A DNA stretch of 64,000 nucleotides from M2408 sp046303515 (GCA_046303515.1 JBKCGI010000088.1:26139-90138), one strand, 5' to 3'; shown: positions 16,728-25,252, counted from the first letter of the stretch. A program made the numbers and translations. Notes: generated by a model from the sequence alone, not told the origin.

Positions 16728-17693
16728 TTAAAATGCCTTTCTATCTTGTAAATTTTTTAGAGCGTCTTTCAATTGTTCTTGCGTGTAATGTATACGTTTA
16801 TCTAAACCCTCTGAGATCAAAATCAATTCATTTGCTTTAGAATAATCTCTCACTGCAAAATTGATACATGAAAGCATGTAATTACATACACCCCCAATTT
16901 CAGAATTTACTCTGACTTTTTTCTCTTCAGCATTTAATTCCTTTAAAGCTTCTTCATAAATTCCTATTGCTTTTTTGATTCCTTCATCTTCTAAAGTGTA
17001 ATTTTTTGCTTCCAACCATTTTGTAACCAAATCTGCTGCCTCATTTAAGTCAGTGTAGTCAAACTTTCTAGATTTTACTTTGATAGGATTTAGTAATGCT
17101 TTATGTATTCCGAATAAATATTCAGATTCTATTCTCATAAAAGCCAATGCCGTTGCATTTTTTACTGCATTTCTATACTCGTTTTGATAGGTTTGAGAAT
17201 AATTTGCATCCGCTGACTCTTTACTGTCATTACTTGCTTTTACATTAAAATTTAACGGATGTGTCTCAGATTTAATGAAAACACCTGACTTGCTGTAAAT
17301 TTCAATAGAAACAGTAAATCGATGAGATGAAGAATAATGATATTTGGTATATGAAACAGGTTTTCCATTTACATTTTTTTGTTCTTGACTTGTTGAATAT
17401 TGTTTTGGTGTTATAACATTTGATCGATTACTAATCTTTAAATATAGGTCAGATAATGCTGCTTCAGCAACTAAAGAATATTTTTCAGGATTAATATATC
17501 CCTCCACATAAGCTTTGGAAGACAAATCTTCAGCATTAAAACATTCTATATAAATAGCTTTTGCATCAACGTAATCTTTAGTTTTTGGTGGTACGGTGAA
17601 ATCAATTTCAAAATTTTTTGTTGGGTCTAAGTTTTGAGAATTCCCAACAAATGAAAGAATCAACGTTGAGCAAAATAATAATTTTTTCAGCAT
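16728..17693 (-). CDS. Secreted protein of unknown function
   Basis: A 321-residue protein with a signal peptide (MLKKLLFCSTLILSFVGNSQ) and no sorting domain or lipobox, so it is likely periplasmic or surface-associated. The first half is beta-rich (FEIDFTVPPKTKDYVDAKAIYIECF). The second half is alpha-helical and TPR-like (EAADLVTKWLEAKNY, then EKKVRVNSEIGG and NFAVRDYSKANELI), which suggests a helical repeat scaffold. I do not recognise the family. A minus-strand promoter with TAGATTTG (17726-17733) and TTG (17753-17755) lies upstream, overlapping the promoter of the divergent aminotransferase. Confidence 0.8.
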   Translation of the reverse strand: MLKKLLFCSTLILSFVGNSQNLDPTKNFEIDFTVPPKTKDYVDAKAIYIECFNAEDLSSKAYVEGYINPEKYSLVAEAALSDLYLKISNRSNVITPKQYSTSQEQKNVNGKPVSYTKYHYSSSHRFTVSIEIYSKSGVFIKSETHPLNFNVKASNDSKESADANYSQTYQNEYRNAVKNATALAFMRIESEYLFGIHKALLNPIKVKSRKFDYTDLNEAADLVTKWLEAKNYTLEDEGIKKAIGIYEEALKELNAEEKKVRVNSEIGGVCNYMLSCINFAVRDYSKANELILISEGLDKRIHYTQEQLKDALKNLQDRKAF

Positions 17694-17725
17694 GGTTTTA
17701 TATTTTATATTTGGTTATTTTCAAA

Positions 17726-17755
17726 CAAATCTATAAATTATTTTTAGTTTTGCAA
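17726..17755. promoter_or_regulatory. Overlapping divergent promoters
   Basis: On the minus strand, TTG (complement of 17753-17755), a 19-base spacer and TAGATTTG (17726-17733) form a good Bacteroidota-type promoter for the 17693 gene. On the plus strand, TAGTTTTG at 17745-17752 is a -10 candidate for the aminotransferase and overlaps the minus-strand spacer. The two genes may therefore compete for RNA polymerase. Confidence 0.5.
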
Positions 17756-17780
17756 TAAATTTAACTACAAGTTAACACGC

Positions 17781-18974
17781 ATGATACAATTATCGAAACG
17801 TTTAGAAGCAATGGAAGAGTCTGCAACCCTTGCAATGGCTCGAATTTCAAGAGAATTAAAAGCACAAGGGAAAGACATTATTTCACTAAGTTTAGGTGAA
17901 CCTGATTTTCATACACCAGATTTTATCAAAAAAGCTGCTGTTGAAGCAATGGAGCAAAATTACACCACATATACTCCAGTTTCTGGATACGATGATTTGC
18001 GTGAAGCAATTTCCATGAAATTTAAACGAGATAACAATTTGATTTACAGTAAAGAACAAATTGTTGTATCTACTGGTGCTAAACAATCGATAGCAAATGT
18101 TGTCTTGAGTTGTGTTGATCCAGGTGAAGAAGTTATAATTCCTGCTCCGTACTGGGTTTCTTACGTAGAAATTGTGAAATTTGCAGAAGGTGTCCCAGTG
18201 GTAATTCAAGCAACGATTGATTCTGATTTTAAAATCACTGCCGAGCAATTAGAAAAAGCCATCACGCCAAAAACAAAAATGATGATTTTTTCTACACCTT
18301 GTAACCCAACTGGTTCTGTGTATACAAAAGAAGAGTTGAAAGCTTTGGCAGATGTAATAGCGAAATACCCAAATATAGTTGTGATTGCAGATGAAATTTA
18401 TGAGCACATCAATTTCGCTGGTCATTATGCAAGTTTGGCAACTTTTGAAAATATTTACAACCAAGTTGTTACGGTGAACGGAGTTTCAAAAGCTTGGGCA
18501 ATGACAGGTTGGAGATTAGGTTTTATTGGCGCTCCGAAAAATATTGCTGATGCTTGTAACAAAATTCAAGGTCAGTTTACCTCTGGAGCAAGTTCGATAA
18601 CACAGCGTGCTGCTATTGCTGCGATGAATGCCGATCCAAGCGTTTTAAACGACATGATTGCTGCATTTAAAAACAGACGTGATTTGGTCTTAAGTATTTT
18701 GAATACCATGCCAGGTGTGAAAACTAACGTTCCTCAAGGTGCATTTTATGTTTTTCCTGATGTTTCATCTTTCTTTGGAAAATCTTACAACGGAACAACA
18801 ATTAAAAATGCTGATGATTTATGTGTGTTTTTGTTAAGCGAAGCTTTGGTGGCTTTGGTAACTGGAGATGCTTTTGGTGATCCAAATTGTATTCGAATTT
18901 CTTATGCAGCTTCGGAAGAAACTTTAACAAAAGCAATGAATCGTGTGAAAGAGGCCTTGGCGAAACTAAAATAG
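17781..18974 (+). CDS. Class I/II pyridoxal-phosphate aminotransferase (aspartate type)
   Basis: Transfers an amino group between aspartate or a similar amino acid and a 2-oxoacid. At 397 residues it matches the AspB group. Visible are SLGEPDFHTPDF near the N-terminus, the NPTG loop (about 175-178), the PLP lysine K237 in NGVSKAWAMTGWRLG and the arginine R245 that binds cofactor phosphate. It most resembles bacterial aspartate/prephenate aminotransferases; the exact substrate is not decidable from motifs. It is followed by the four-helix-bundle gene and its flanking repeats, which begin at the stop codon. Confidence 0.92.
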   Translation: MIQLSKRLEAMEESATLAMARISRELKAQGKDIISLSLGEPDFHTPDFIKKAAVEAMEQNYTTYTPVSGYDDLREAISMKFKRDNNLIYSKEQIVVSTGAKQSIANVVLSCVDPGEEVIIPAPYWVSYVEIVKFAEGVPVVIQATIDSDFKITAEQLEKAITPKTKMMIFSTPCNPTGSVYTKEELKALADVIAKYPNIVVIADEIYEHINFAGHYASLATFENIYNQVVTVNGVSKAWAMTGWRLGFIGAPKNIADACNKIQGQFTSGASSITQRAAIAAMNADPSVLNDMIAAFKNRRDLVLSILNTMPGVKTNVPQGAFYVFPDVSSFFGKSYNGTTIKNADDLCVFLLSEALVALVTGDAFGDPNCIRISYAASEETLTKAMNRVKEALAKLK

Positions 18975-19472
18975 TTATGAGATTTGAGTAATGAATTATG
19001 AGTTTAATTTTGATTACAGGAATTTTGTAATTAACTTTAATCAACAATTAAATCAAAAATTCATGAAAGAAAGTGTTTTAAAAACCAAAAGTTTTAGTTT
19101 TGCAGTTGAAACAATAAATTTGTACAAAAAATTAAATGAAGAAAAAGAATATGTAATAAGTAAGCAATTACTTCGATCTGGAACGTCAATTGGAGCAAAT
19201 ATCAGAGAAGCAAATAATGCCCAAAGTTTAGCTGATTTTATACATAAATTGTATATTTCCCAAAAAGAATGTGATGAATCAATGTATTGGTTAGAATTAT
19301 TAATAGAAACAAATTACATTAGCGAAACTGAATTTAATAATATATATTCGAAGTCAAATGAATTGTTAAAAATGTTAAAAAGCAGTATATTAACAACAAA
19401 ATCAAAACTTAAGTAGTTATTTTTGTCGAGAGATGAAACAACTAATAACTCAAAACTAATAACTCATAACTC
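18974..19472. repeat. Imperfect inverted repeats bracketing the four-helix-bundle gene
   Basis: The left tract 18974-19004 (units gttatgag, gagtaat, aattatgagtt) is mirrored by the right tract 19440-19472 (aactaataactc twice, then ataactc). The right tract reverse-complemented reads gagttatgagttattagtt, like the left. The left tract starts at the last base of the aminotransferase stop, and the right one ends 5 bases before the heptose kinase start, so the block looks like an insertion that exactly fills an intergenic gap. Confidence 0.5.
19063..19416 (+). CDS. Four-helix-bundle protein (23S rRNA intervening-sequence type)
   Basis: A 118-residue all-helical protein of the family first found encoded in 23S rRNA intervening sequences and common as single genes in Bacteroidota. 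Diagnostic stretches are SFSFAVETINLYKKL, QLLRSGTSIGANIREA and ISQKECDESMYWLELL. The frame extends back to 18991, but those residues translate the flanking repeat and the family begins at the ATG at 19063. The molecular function is unknown; relatives form pentamers and include Avd of diversity-generating retroelements, but no reverse transcriptase lies nearby. It is set between inverted repeats, so it may be a small mobile or domesticated unit. Confidence 0.88.
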   Translation: MKESVLKTKSFSFAVETINLYKKLNEEKEYVISKQLLRSGTSIGANIREANNAQSLADFIHKLYISQKECDESMYWLELLIETNYISETEFNNIYSKSNELLKMLKSSILTTKSKLK

Positions 19473-19477
19473 AAAAA

Positions 19478-20461
19478 GTGGATATTCAAGCATTATTTGA
19501 AAGTTTCAAAAGCAAAAAAATCATCGTTTTAGGTGATGTAATGTTAGATGCTTATATTCTAGGTAATGTTACACGAATCAGTCCTGAAGCGCCGGTTCCG
19601 ATTGTCAATTTAAATGAAACGGATGATCGATTAGGTGGAGCTGCAAATGTTGCTTTAAATTTGGTTTCACTTGGAGCAAAAGCCTTTATTTGTTCTGTGA
19701 TCGGTAAGGATGTTGAAGGAAATAAGCTAAAAGATTTATTAGAAGAAAACAAAATTGATGCTGCGGCGCTTGTTCAAAGTGAAACACGTAAAACAACTGT
19801 CAAAACAAGAATTATTGGCAATAAGCAACAACTTTTAAGAATCGATTCTGAACAAACAAATGATATTTCTGTTTTAGAAGAAGAGGCTTTGTTCGAACAA
19901 ATTGAAGGATTGGTGAAAAACGGTATTGATGCCTTAATTTTTGAAGATTACAATAAAGGTACTTTAACTGAATCACTAATTCAAAAAGTGATTGCATTGT
20001 GCCAAAAAAACAATATAAAAACGACAGTTGACCCAAAGAAAAAGAACTTTTTTGCTTATCAAGGAGTTAGCCTTTTTAAACCAAATTTGAAAGAATTGAA
20101 GGAAGGTTTAGATGTGCAATTTTCAATGAAAGATAAACAAGCCTTTTTTGATGCAGTTGATTTGTTGCGCACAAAATTAAAACAAGAAATAACATTTATC
20201 ACTTTGTCAGAGCATGGCGTTTTTATAAAAGATGATAATTCGCAAGATCTTGTTCCAGCCCACGTTAGGAACATAGCTGATGTAAGTGGTGCAGGAGACA
20301 CTGTAATTAGCCTAGCTACTTTGTGTTTGAGTGCTGATTTAGAAATTAAAGATATTGCAGAAATATCAAACCTTGCTGGTGGATTGGTGTGTGAAAAATC
20401 TGGTGTGGTGAGTATTGACAAAGACGAATTGATGCAGGAAATGCAAATGATATACAAATAA
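19478..20461 (+). CDS. hldA: D-glycero-beta-D-manno-heptose-7-phosphate kinase (PfkB family)
   Basis: A 327-residue ribokinase-fold kinase matching the kinase half (RfaE domain I) of HldE, which phosphorylates heptose-7-phosphate at C1 on the way to ADP-heptose for lipopolysaccharide. Motifs include LGDVMLDAYILG, DRLGGAANVALN and VSGAGDTV with the catalytic aspartate D274. The nucleotidyltransferase half is absent, so it is the one-domain form. The start is GTG at 19478, only five bases after the repeat tract, so its ribosome-binding region lies inside the repeat. The stop is followed one base later by the menG start. An alternative is another PfkB sugar kinase, but the motif block is characteristic of HldE. 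Confidence 0.85.
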   Translation: MDIQALFESFKSKKIIVLGDVMLDAYILGNVTRISPEAPVPIVNLNETDDRLGGAANVALNLVSLGAKAFICSVIGKDVEGNKLKDLLEENKIDAAALVQSETRKTTVKTRIIGNKQQLLRIDSEQTNDISVLEEEALFEQIEGLVKNGIDALIFEDYNKGTLTESLIQKVIALCQKNNIKTTVDPKKKNFFAYQGVSLFKPNLKELKEGLDVQFSMKDKQAFFDAVDLLRTKLKQEITFITLSEHGVFIKDDNSQDLVPAHVRNIADVSGAGDTVISLATLCLSADLEIKDIAEISNLAGGLVCEKSGVVSIDKDELMQEMQMIYK

Positions 20462-20462
20462 A

Positions 20463-21197
20463 ATGAGCGAAAAAAAAGTAGTTAAGCCTTACGGTAATGT
20501 TGATAAAAGTAAGAAAGAAGAAGTAGCTGAAATGTTCAACAATATCTCAGCTAAATACGATTTCTTGAATCACTTTTTGTCGCTTGGAATAGATAAATTG
20601 TGGCGTAAAAAAGCTGTCAAAATGTTGGCTGAAATAAAACCAAAACGCATTTTAGATATCGCTACAGGAACAGGAGATTTTGCCATCGAATCCTTGAAAT
20701 TGAATCCAGAAGAAATTGTTGGTATGGACATTTCTGAAGGAATGTTGTCCATGGGAAGAGAGAAAATGGTGAAACGTAAAGTGGATCACATTATATCTAT
20801 GCGTTTGGGAGATTCTGAAAATTTACCTTTTGAAGATAATTATTTTGATGCTCTTACTGTTGGTTTTGGCGTTCGTAATTTTGAAAATTTAGAAAAAGGT
20901 TTAGCAGAAATGTTGCGCGTTGTGCGTCCTGGAGGAAAATTATTGATTTTAGAATTTTCAAAACCAAAGAAATTTCCAGTAAAACAATATTACGCGTTTC
21001 ATTCCAAATACATTATCCCATTTTTTGGTAAACGTATTTCAAAAGATGAAAAAGCCTATGCCTATTTACCAGAATCTGTTGCAGCTTTTCCAGAAGGTCA
21101 AAACTTTGAAAATATTCTAAAATCTTTGGGATACAAAAATGTGAATTCTACCTTGGTTTCAGGTGGAATTGCAACAATTTACGCTGGAACAAAATAA
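20463..21197 (+). CDS. menG: Demethylmenaquinone methyltransferase
   Basis: Final step of menaquinone synthesis: C-methylation of demethylmenaquinone with S-adenosylmethionine. At 244 residues it has the UbiE/MenG hallmark FNNISAKYDFLNHFLSLGID near the N-terminus, SAM motif I LDIATGTGD (64-72), and the VGFGVRNF and VVRPGGKLLILEFS motifs. Quinone type is inferred as menaquinone because Bacteroidota lack ubiquinone. Next to it are the porT genes; ubiE-porT adjacency is a known arrangement in Bacteroidota and supports both calls. Confidence 0.94.
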   Translation: MSEKKVVKPYGNVDKSKKEEVAEMFNNISAKYDFLNHFLSLGIDKLWRKKAVKMLAEIKPKRILDIATGTGDFAIESLKLNPEEIVGMDISEGMLSMGREKMVKRKVDHIISMRLGDSENLPFEDNYFDALTVGFGVRNFENLEKGLAEMLRVVRPGGKLLILEFSKPKKFPVKQYYAFHSKYIIPFFGKRISKDEKAYAYLPESVAAFPEGQNFENILKSLGYKNVNSTLVSGGIATIYAGTK

Positions 21198-21223
21198 TAC
21201 AACTCTTTAAGCGTTAAGGCTAC

Positions 21224-21952
21224 ATGAAGTATTTCGGAAAATATCTTGTTTTAATCGTTTTCGTTTCCATTGCAAGCAGTTTATTTGCACAGAAAGTTAA
21301 GCAAAAAAATTACCGAAAATTTGACGATCAATTGATTCATTTTGGCTTCATGTTGGGAGGGAATACAGCTGATTTTTACACACTTCCCGTATCAAATGCC
21401 TTTGAAAAATATGGAATTACAAGCATTGAAAACGACGCCCAACCTGGTGGACAATTAGGAGTTGTAACCTCCATGAAACTCGGAACTCCTGTTTTACGTT
21501 TGCGTTTTATACCTTCACTTTCTTTTCAAGAACGTGTTTTAAGGTATTATACTTTGCCTACAGATCCAACAAAAACGAAAGACGATATGAATGAGGAACG
21601 CGTCAATTCAACTAATCTGGATTTTCCCTTGATGTTGCAATTCAGAACCCTACGCTATAATAATTTTGCCATGTATGTTTTGGGAGGCGCACAATATACC
21701 TACGATTTGCAATCTAGTGAAAAATCAAATCAGTCTTTTACAGATCCATTTGTAAAAATTAAAGCAGCTGATTGGCAAGGGCAAGTTGGATTGGGTGTCG
21801 AATTTTTTGCAGTATATTTTAAAATGGGACTTGAAATCAAATATTCCCAAGGTTTTCACAATGCCTTAATTAATGATTTCACTCCAGTTTCTTTACCTTT
21901 AGATCAATTGAGAAATAAGGTTTGGAGTTTTTCAATTATTTTCGAAGGATAA
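21224..21952 (+). CDS. porT: T9SS outer-membrane protein PorT, copy 1
   Basis: A 242-residue predicted 8-strand outer-membrane beta barrel of the PorT/SprT family, needed for type IX secretion in Porphyromonas and Flavobacterium. It has a signal peptide (residues 1-22, ending SSLFAQ), then KVKQKNYRKFDDQLIHFGF and FMLGGNTADF, typical of the family, and amphipathic strands to the end (WSFSIIFEG). It lies downstream of menG, the known genomic position of porT. A close paralogue follows 53 bases later. Which copy is the functional PorT cannot be told; copy 1 keeps the ancestral position. Confidence 0.86.
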   Translation: MKYFGKYLVLIVFVSIASSLFAQKVKQKNYRKFDDQLIHFGFMLGGNTADFYTLPVSNAFEKYGITSIENDAQPGGQLGVVTSMKLGTPVLRLRFIPSLSFQERVLRYYTLPTDPTKTKDDMNEERVNSTNLDFPLMLQFRTLRYNNFAMYVLGGAQYTYDLQSSEKSNQSFTDPFVKIKAADWQGQVGLGVEFFAVYFKMGLEIKYSQGFHNALINDFTPVSLPLDQLRNKVWSFSIIFEG

Positions 21953-22005
21953 TTCAATTTTTAACCTATAATATACTATTTTGATGAGGTAGACGTTATA
22001 GGTTT

Positions 22006-22734
22006 ATGAATCAAAGACTTAGATTTATTTCTCTGCTTATTTTAAGTTTTCAAGCAAGCCTTTTGTTTGGACAAAAAATAAAACAAAAGAATTACCGCAA
22101 ATTTGATGAGCAACTTTTTCATTTTGGTGCTATTTTAGGTGGAAATACAGCAGATTTTTATATGTTGCCAGTTGCCAATGCTTTCGAAAAATATGGTGTA
22201 ACATCAATTGAGAACCATAGTCAACCTGGTGGACAAATTGGACCGCTTGTAAATATGAAGTTGGGAACGCCCTTGTTACATTTGAGATTTAGTCCATTAA
22301 TTTCCTTTCAAGAGAGGGTCTTGAAGTATTATACATTATCTTCAGATCCAGCAAAAACGAAAGACGATATGAATGAGGAACGCGTCAATTCCACAAACCT
22401 AGATTTCCCTTTGACCTTGCAATTCAGAACCTTGCGCTATAATAATTTTGACATGTATGTATTGGGAGGTATGCAATACTCCTACGATATGCAATCTACT
22501 GAAAAATCAAACCAATCTTTCGCCGATCCATTTGTAAAAATCAAAGCTGCTGATTGGCAAGGTCAAGTTGGAGTGGGTGTGGAATTCTTTGCTGTCTATT
22601 TCAAAATGGGACTTGAAATCAAATATTCCCAAGGTTTTCACAATGCACTAATTAATGATTTCACTCCTGTATCTTTGCCTCTAGACCAATTGCGAAATAA
22701 AGTTTGGAGTTTTTCAATAATTTTTGAAGGATAA
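22006..22734 (+). CDS. PorT-family protein, copy 2 (tandem duplicate)
   Basis: A 242-residue paralogue of the preceding gene with the same length and no gaps. The last ~70 residues differ at two positions only, while the N-terminal and middle regions have many substitutions (for example MLPVANAFEKYGVTS against TLPVSNAFEKYGITS). Patches of 33-44 identical bases occur among regions of synonymous divergence, which points to gene conversion after duplication. It carries its own signal peptide (ending ASLLFGQ). Its predicted role is an outer-membrane barrel in type IX secretion or a diverged function; it is probably co-transcribed with copy 1. Confidence 0.84.
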   Translation: MNQRLRFISLLILSFQASLLFGQKIKQKNYRKFDEQLFHFGAILGGNTADFYMLPVANAFEKYGVTSIENHSQPGGQIGPLVNMKLGTPLLHLRFSPLISFQERVLKYYTLSSDPAKTKDDMNEERVNSTNLDFPLTLQFRTLRYNNFDMYVLGGMQYSYDMQSTEKSNQSFADPFVKIKAADWQGQVGVGVEFFAVYFKMGLEIKYSQGFHNALINDFTPVSLPLDQLRNKVWSFSIIFEG

Positions 22735-22795
22735 TTTGAGTCTTTACATAAAGTCCTATTTCTTTTTGTTGACTTCATAATATCATTTTTATAAT

Positions 22796-22803
22796 TATTT
22801 TTG
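22796..22803 (+). promoter_or_regulatory. -10 box of the DUF4293 gene
   Basis: TAttTTTG matches the Bacteroidota TAnnTTTG consensus and lies 12 bases before the ATG at 22816. A TTTG/TTGAC cluster at 22765-22773 is the nearest -33 candidate, at a longer than usual spacing. Confidence 0.45.
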
Positions 22804-22815
22804 TAGAAAAAAATC

Positions 22816-23292
22816 ATGATTCAACGTATTCAAACTTTATATTTATTGATTAGTGTAATTTGTCTTGGAATAGTTAGTGCAGGAATAAGTCTTTTCAGTA
22901 TATCTCACAAGGTTTATCAAGGTGAAATCAATTCTTTTGGACGCACAGTTTTAGAATCAAATGGAAAATTACACAAATTTGAAAGTTTCCCCCTTTTTAT
23001 TTTAAGTATTTTGACTGCCCTGTTGACCATTGCAATTATTTTTAATTATAAAAAATTAAAAACACAATTAAGTTTAACTAAAATCTTAATTGTTTTATAC
23101 TTAATTAATATTGCCATTTACCCTGTTTATTATTGGCATATCATAAAACCAATTGATACAGTTGTGGATGCAACACAAACTCCAACTCTTGGATTTTATA
23201 TTTTAGTCGCTGGTTTCCCTTTTTTAATAATGGCATTTTTAGGAATTAAAAAGGACAAAAACCTACTAGATTCCTTGAATCGTTTACGTTAA
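22816..23292 (+). CDS. DUF4293-family integral membrane protein
   Basis: A 158-residue protein with four predicted membrane helices: about 8-27, 55-73, 84-103 and 127-146. It opens with MIQRIQTLYLLISVICLG, the signature start of the Bacteroidota-specific DUF4293 family. No enzymatic motif is visible and no function is known for the family. A TAttTTTG promoter box lies just upstream. It precedes asnS on the same strand, but a palindrome and a second promoter box separate them, so they may be independent transcripts. Confidence 0.82.
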   Translation: MIQRIQTLYLLISVICLGIVSAGISLFSISHKVYQGEINSFGRTVLESNGKLHKFESFPLFILSILTALLTIAIIFNYKKLKTQLSLTKILIVLYLINIAIYPVYYWHIIKPIDTVVDATQTPTLGFYILVAGFPFLIMAFLGIKKDKNLLDSLNRLR

Positions 23293-23317
23293 GTAGACAC
23301 TATAAATTAGAAATCAT

Positions 23318-23358
23318 TATCTTTGTTGTCCATTCCGATAGCTATCGGAACTTTTTTC
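23318..23358 (+). promoter_or_regulatory. asnS promoter box followed by a leader palindrome
   Basis: TAtcTTTG at 23318-23325 is a consensus -10 box. Seven bases later comes the perfect palindrome ttccgatagctatcggaa (23333-23350), followed by cttttttct. The CGATAGCTATCG core is a frequent palindrome in flavobacterial intergenic DNA as I recall. If transcription starts from this box, the hairpin with its T-run would form at the very 5' end of the asnS leader. Alternatively it ends the DUF4293 transcript. Confidence 0.5.
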
Positions 23359-23382
23359 TGGACTAGAAAATTATACATACAC

Positions 23383-24831
23383 ATGAAAAGAATTAAAATT
23401 GCTGACATTTTATCAAACTCCAAGGTAGGAGATCAATTAGTAGTAAAAGGATGGGTCCGTGCTTTCAGAAGCAATCGTTTTATCCAAATTAATGATGGTT
23501 CGACAATCAATAATATACAAGCTGTTGTTGACTTTGAGAATTTTGATGAGGCAATTTTGAAAAAAATCACAACAGGTGCTGCGGTAGGTTTGACAGGTGT
23601 TTTGGTTGAATCTCAAGGAGCTGGACAAGCGATTGAATTACAAGTTTCTGAAATTGAAATCATTGGTGAAGCAAATCCAGATGATGTACAAAAAACGGTG
23701 ATGCAACCTAAAAAACACAGTTTGGAGTTTTTGCGTGAACAAGCACATTTGCGTTTCAGAACAAATGTTTTTGGAGCAGTTTTCAGAATCCGTCACGGGG
23801 TTTCTTTTGCGATTCATAAATTTTTCAACGATAAAGGGTTTTACTATTTACATACGCCAATTATTACTGGTTCAGATGCTGAAGGAGCGGGTGAAATGTT
23901 TCACGTTTCAACTTTAGATGCGCAAAATCCTCCTTTGGTTGATGGAAAAGTTGATTTCTCTGAAGATTTCTTTGGAAAACAAGTAAACTTAACGGTTTCT
24001 GGTCAATTGGAAGCAGAATTAGGTGCTTTGGCCTTAGGTCAAGTGTATACTTTCGGACCAACTTTTAGAGCTGAAAACTCCAATACTTCTCGTCATTTGG
24101 CTGAATTTTGGATGATTGAACCAGAGGTTGCTTTCAACGACATCAACGATAATATGGATTTGGCAGAGGAAATGTTGAAATACATTTGTCAATACATCAT
24201 GGATAATTTTGCAGACGATTTGAAATTTTTATCTGAGCGTGAAGTTCAAGAGCAAGCTTCAAAACCTGCAAATGAACGTAACGAAATGACTTTGATTGAG
24301 AAGTTAAACTTTGTTGTTGCAAACGATTTCAAACGCATTACATATACCGAAGCGATTGATGTTTTGGTCAATTCAAATCATTACAAAAAGAAAAAATTCA
24401 AATACGACGTGGAATGGGGCACAGATTTACAATCCGAGCACGAGCGTTATTTGGTGGAAAAAGAATTCAAACGCCCAGTAATTATTGTGGATTACCCAGC
24501 TTCTTTCAAAGCTTTCTACATGCGTAAAAACGAAAATTGCGCAGAAGGAAAACAAACTGTGGCAGCGATGGATATCCTTTTTCCAGGAATTGGTGAAATG
24601 GTTGGAGGTTCGCAACGTGAAGAACGTTTGGACGTACTAAAAGAAAAAATGGCCGCTTTCAACATTCCAGAAGAAGAATTGTGGTGGTATTTAGAAACTC
24701 GTAAATTTGGTACGGTGCCTCATGCCGGTTTCGGTTTAGGTTTTGAGCGAATGGTGATGTTTGTAACAGGTATGTCTAACATTCGTGATGTGATTCCTTT
24801 CCCGAGAACGCCTAAGAATGCGGAGTTTTAA
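23383..24831 (+). CDS. asnS: Asparagine-tRNA ligase
   Basis: Charges tRNA-Asn; class IIb synthetase of 482 residues from the ATG at 23383 (MKRIKIADILSN). The N-terminal OB-fold anticodon-binding domain spans about 10-115. Class II motif 2 is FRAENSNTSRHLAEFWMIE (about 228-246), and motif 3 is GFGLGFERMVMF near the C-terminus. The frame opens earlier at 23323, but those 20 residues translate the leader palindrome and are not family-like. An insertion relative to AspRS in the catalytic domain (about 285-330) is typical of AsnRS. The HEPN gene begins 10 bases after the stop. Confidence 0.96.
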   Translation: MKRIKIADILSNSKVGDQLVVKGWVRAFRSNRFIQINDGSTINNIQAVVDFENFDEAILKKITTGAAVGLTGVLVESQGAGQAIELQVSEIEIIGEANPDDVQKTVMQPKKHSLEFLREQAHLRFRTNVFGAVFRIRHGVSFAIHKFFNDKGFYYLHTPIITGSDAEGAGEMFHVSTLDAQNPPLVDGKVDFSEDFFGKQVNLTVSGQLEAELGALALGQVYTFGPTFRAENSNTSRHLAEFWMIEPEVAFNDINDNMDLAEEMLKYICQYIMDNFADDLKFLSEREVQEQASKPANERNEMTLIEKLNFVVANDFKRITYTEAIDVLVNSNHYKKKKFKYDVEWGTDLQSEHERYLVEKEFKRPVIIVDYPASFKAFYMRKNENCAEGKQTVAAMDILFPGIGEMVGGSQREERLDVLKEKMAAFNIPEEELWWYLETRKFGTVPHAGFGLGFERMVMFVTGMSNIRDVIPFPRTPKNAEF

Positions 24832-24841
24832 AAAATAATTT

Positions 24842-25252
24842 ATGGAAAATTCAGATATCCGCTGGGAACAACGCTTTTCAAATTTCAAGAAGGCTTTTGC
24901 GCAACTAGAGCGATTTATTGCTGAAAAGGAATTAAATGAAATGGAGGAGCAAGGCTTAATTAAAGCATTTGAATACACCTATGAATTAAGCTGGAAAACA
25001 TTACAAGATTTATTGAAAGACAAAGGTTACCAAGATATTCTTGGGCCAAAACCTGTCGTGGAACAAGCTTTTCAAGATGCTTATATTGTGGATGGTACTG
25101 CCTGGATGCAAATGCATAAAAGCAGAAATTTGACCAGCCACACATATGATGAGGAAACTGCTGATGAAATTATAGAAAAAATTAGATCTGTGTATTTTGA
25201 TTTATTTCACAAATTAAAGATCCGTTTAGAGCAAGAACAATCTGGCAAATAA
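24842..25252 (+). CDS. HEPN-domain toxin (HI0074-type nucleotidyltransferase partner)
   Basis: A 136-residue helical protein of the HI0074 group. The HEPN RNase motif R-x4-H is present as RNLTSH (R95-H100), inside the conserved KSRNLTSHTYDE stretch. In HEPN-MNT pairs the HEPN protein is the toxin, a probable RNase, and the paired minimal nucleotidyltransferase neutralises it, often by adding AMP near the HEPN site. The MNT gene follows after a 12-base gap. The pair lies directly behind asnS. Start and length fit the family. Confidence 0.87.
   Translation: MENSDIRWEQRFSNFKKAFAQLERFIAEKELNEMEEQGLIKAFEYTYELSWKTLQDLLKDKGYQDILGPKPVVEQAFQDAYIVDGTAWMQMHKSRNLTSHTYDEETADEIIEKIRSVYFDLFHKLKIRLEQEQSGK

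Noticed and set aside
19063..19416. Diversity-generating retroelement accessory (Avd) gene
   Set aside because: No reverse transcriptase, template repeat or variable repeat is nearby; the family is broader than Avd.
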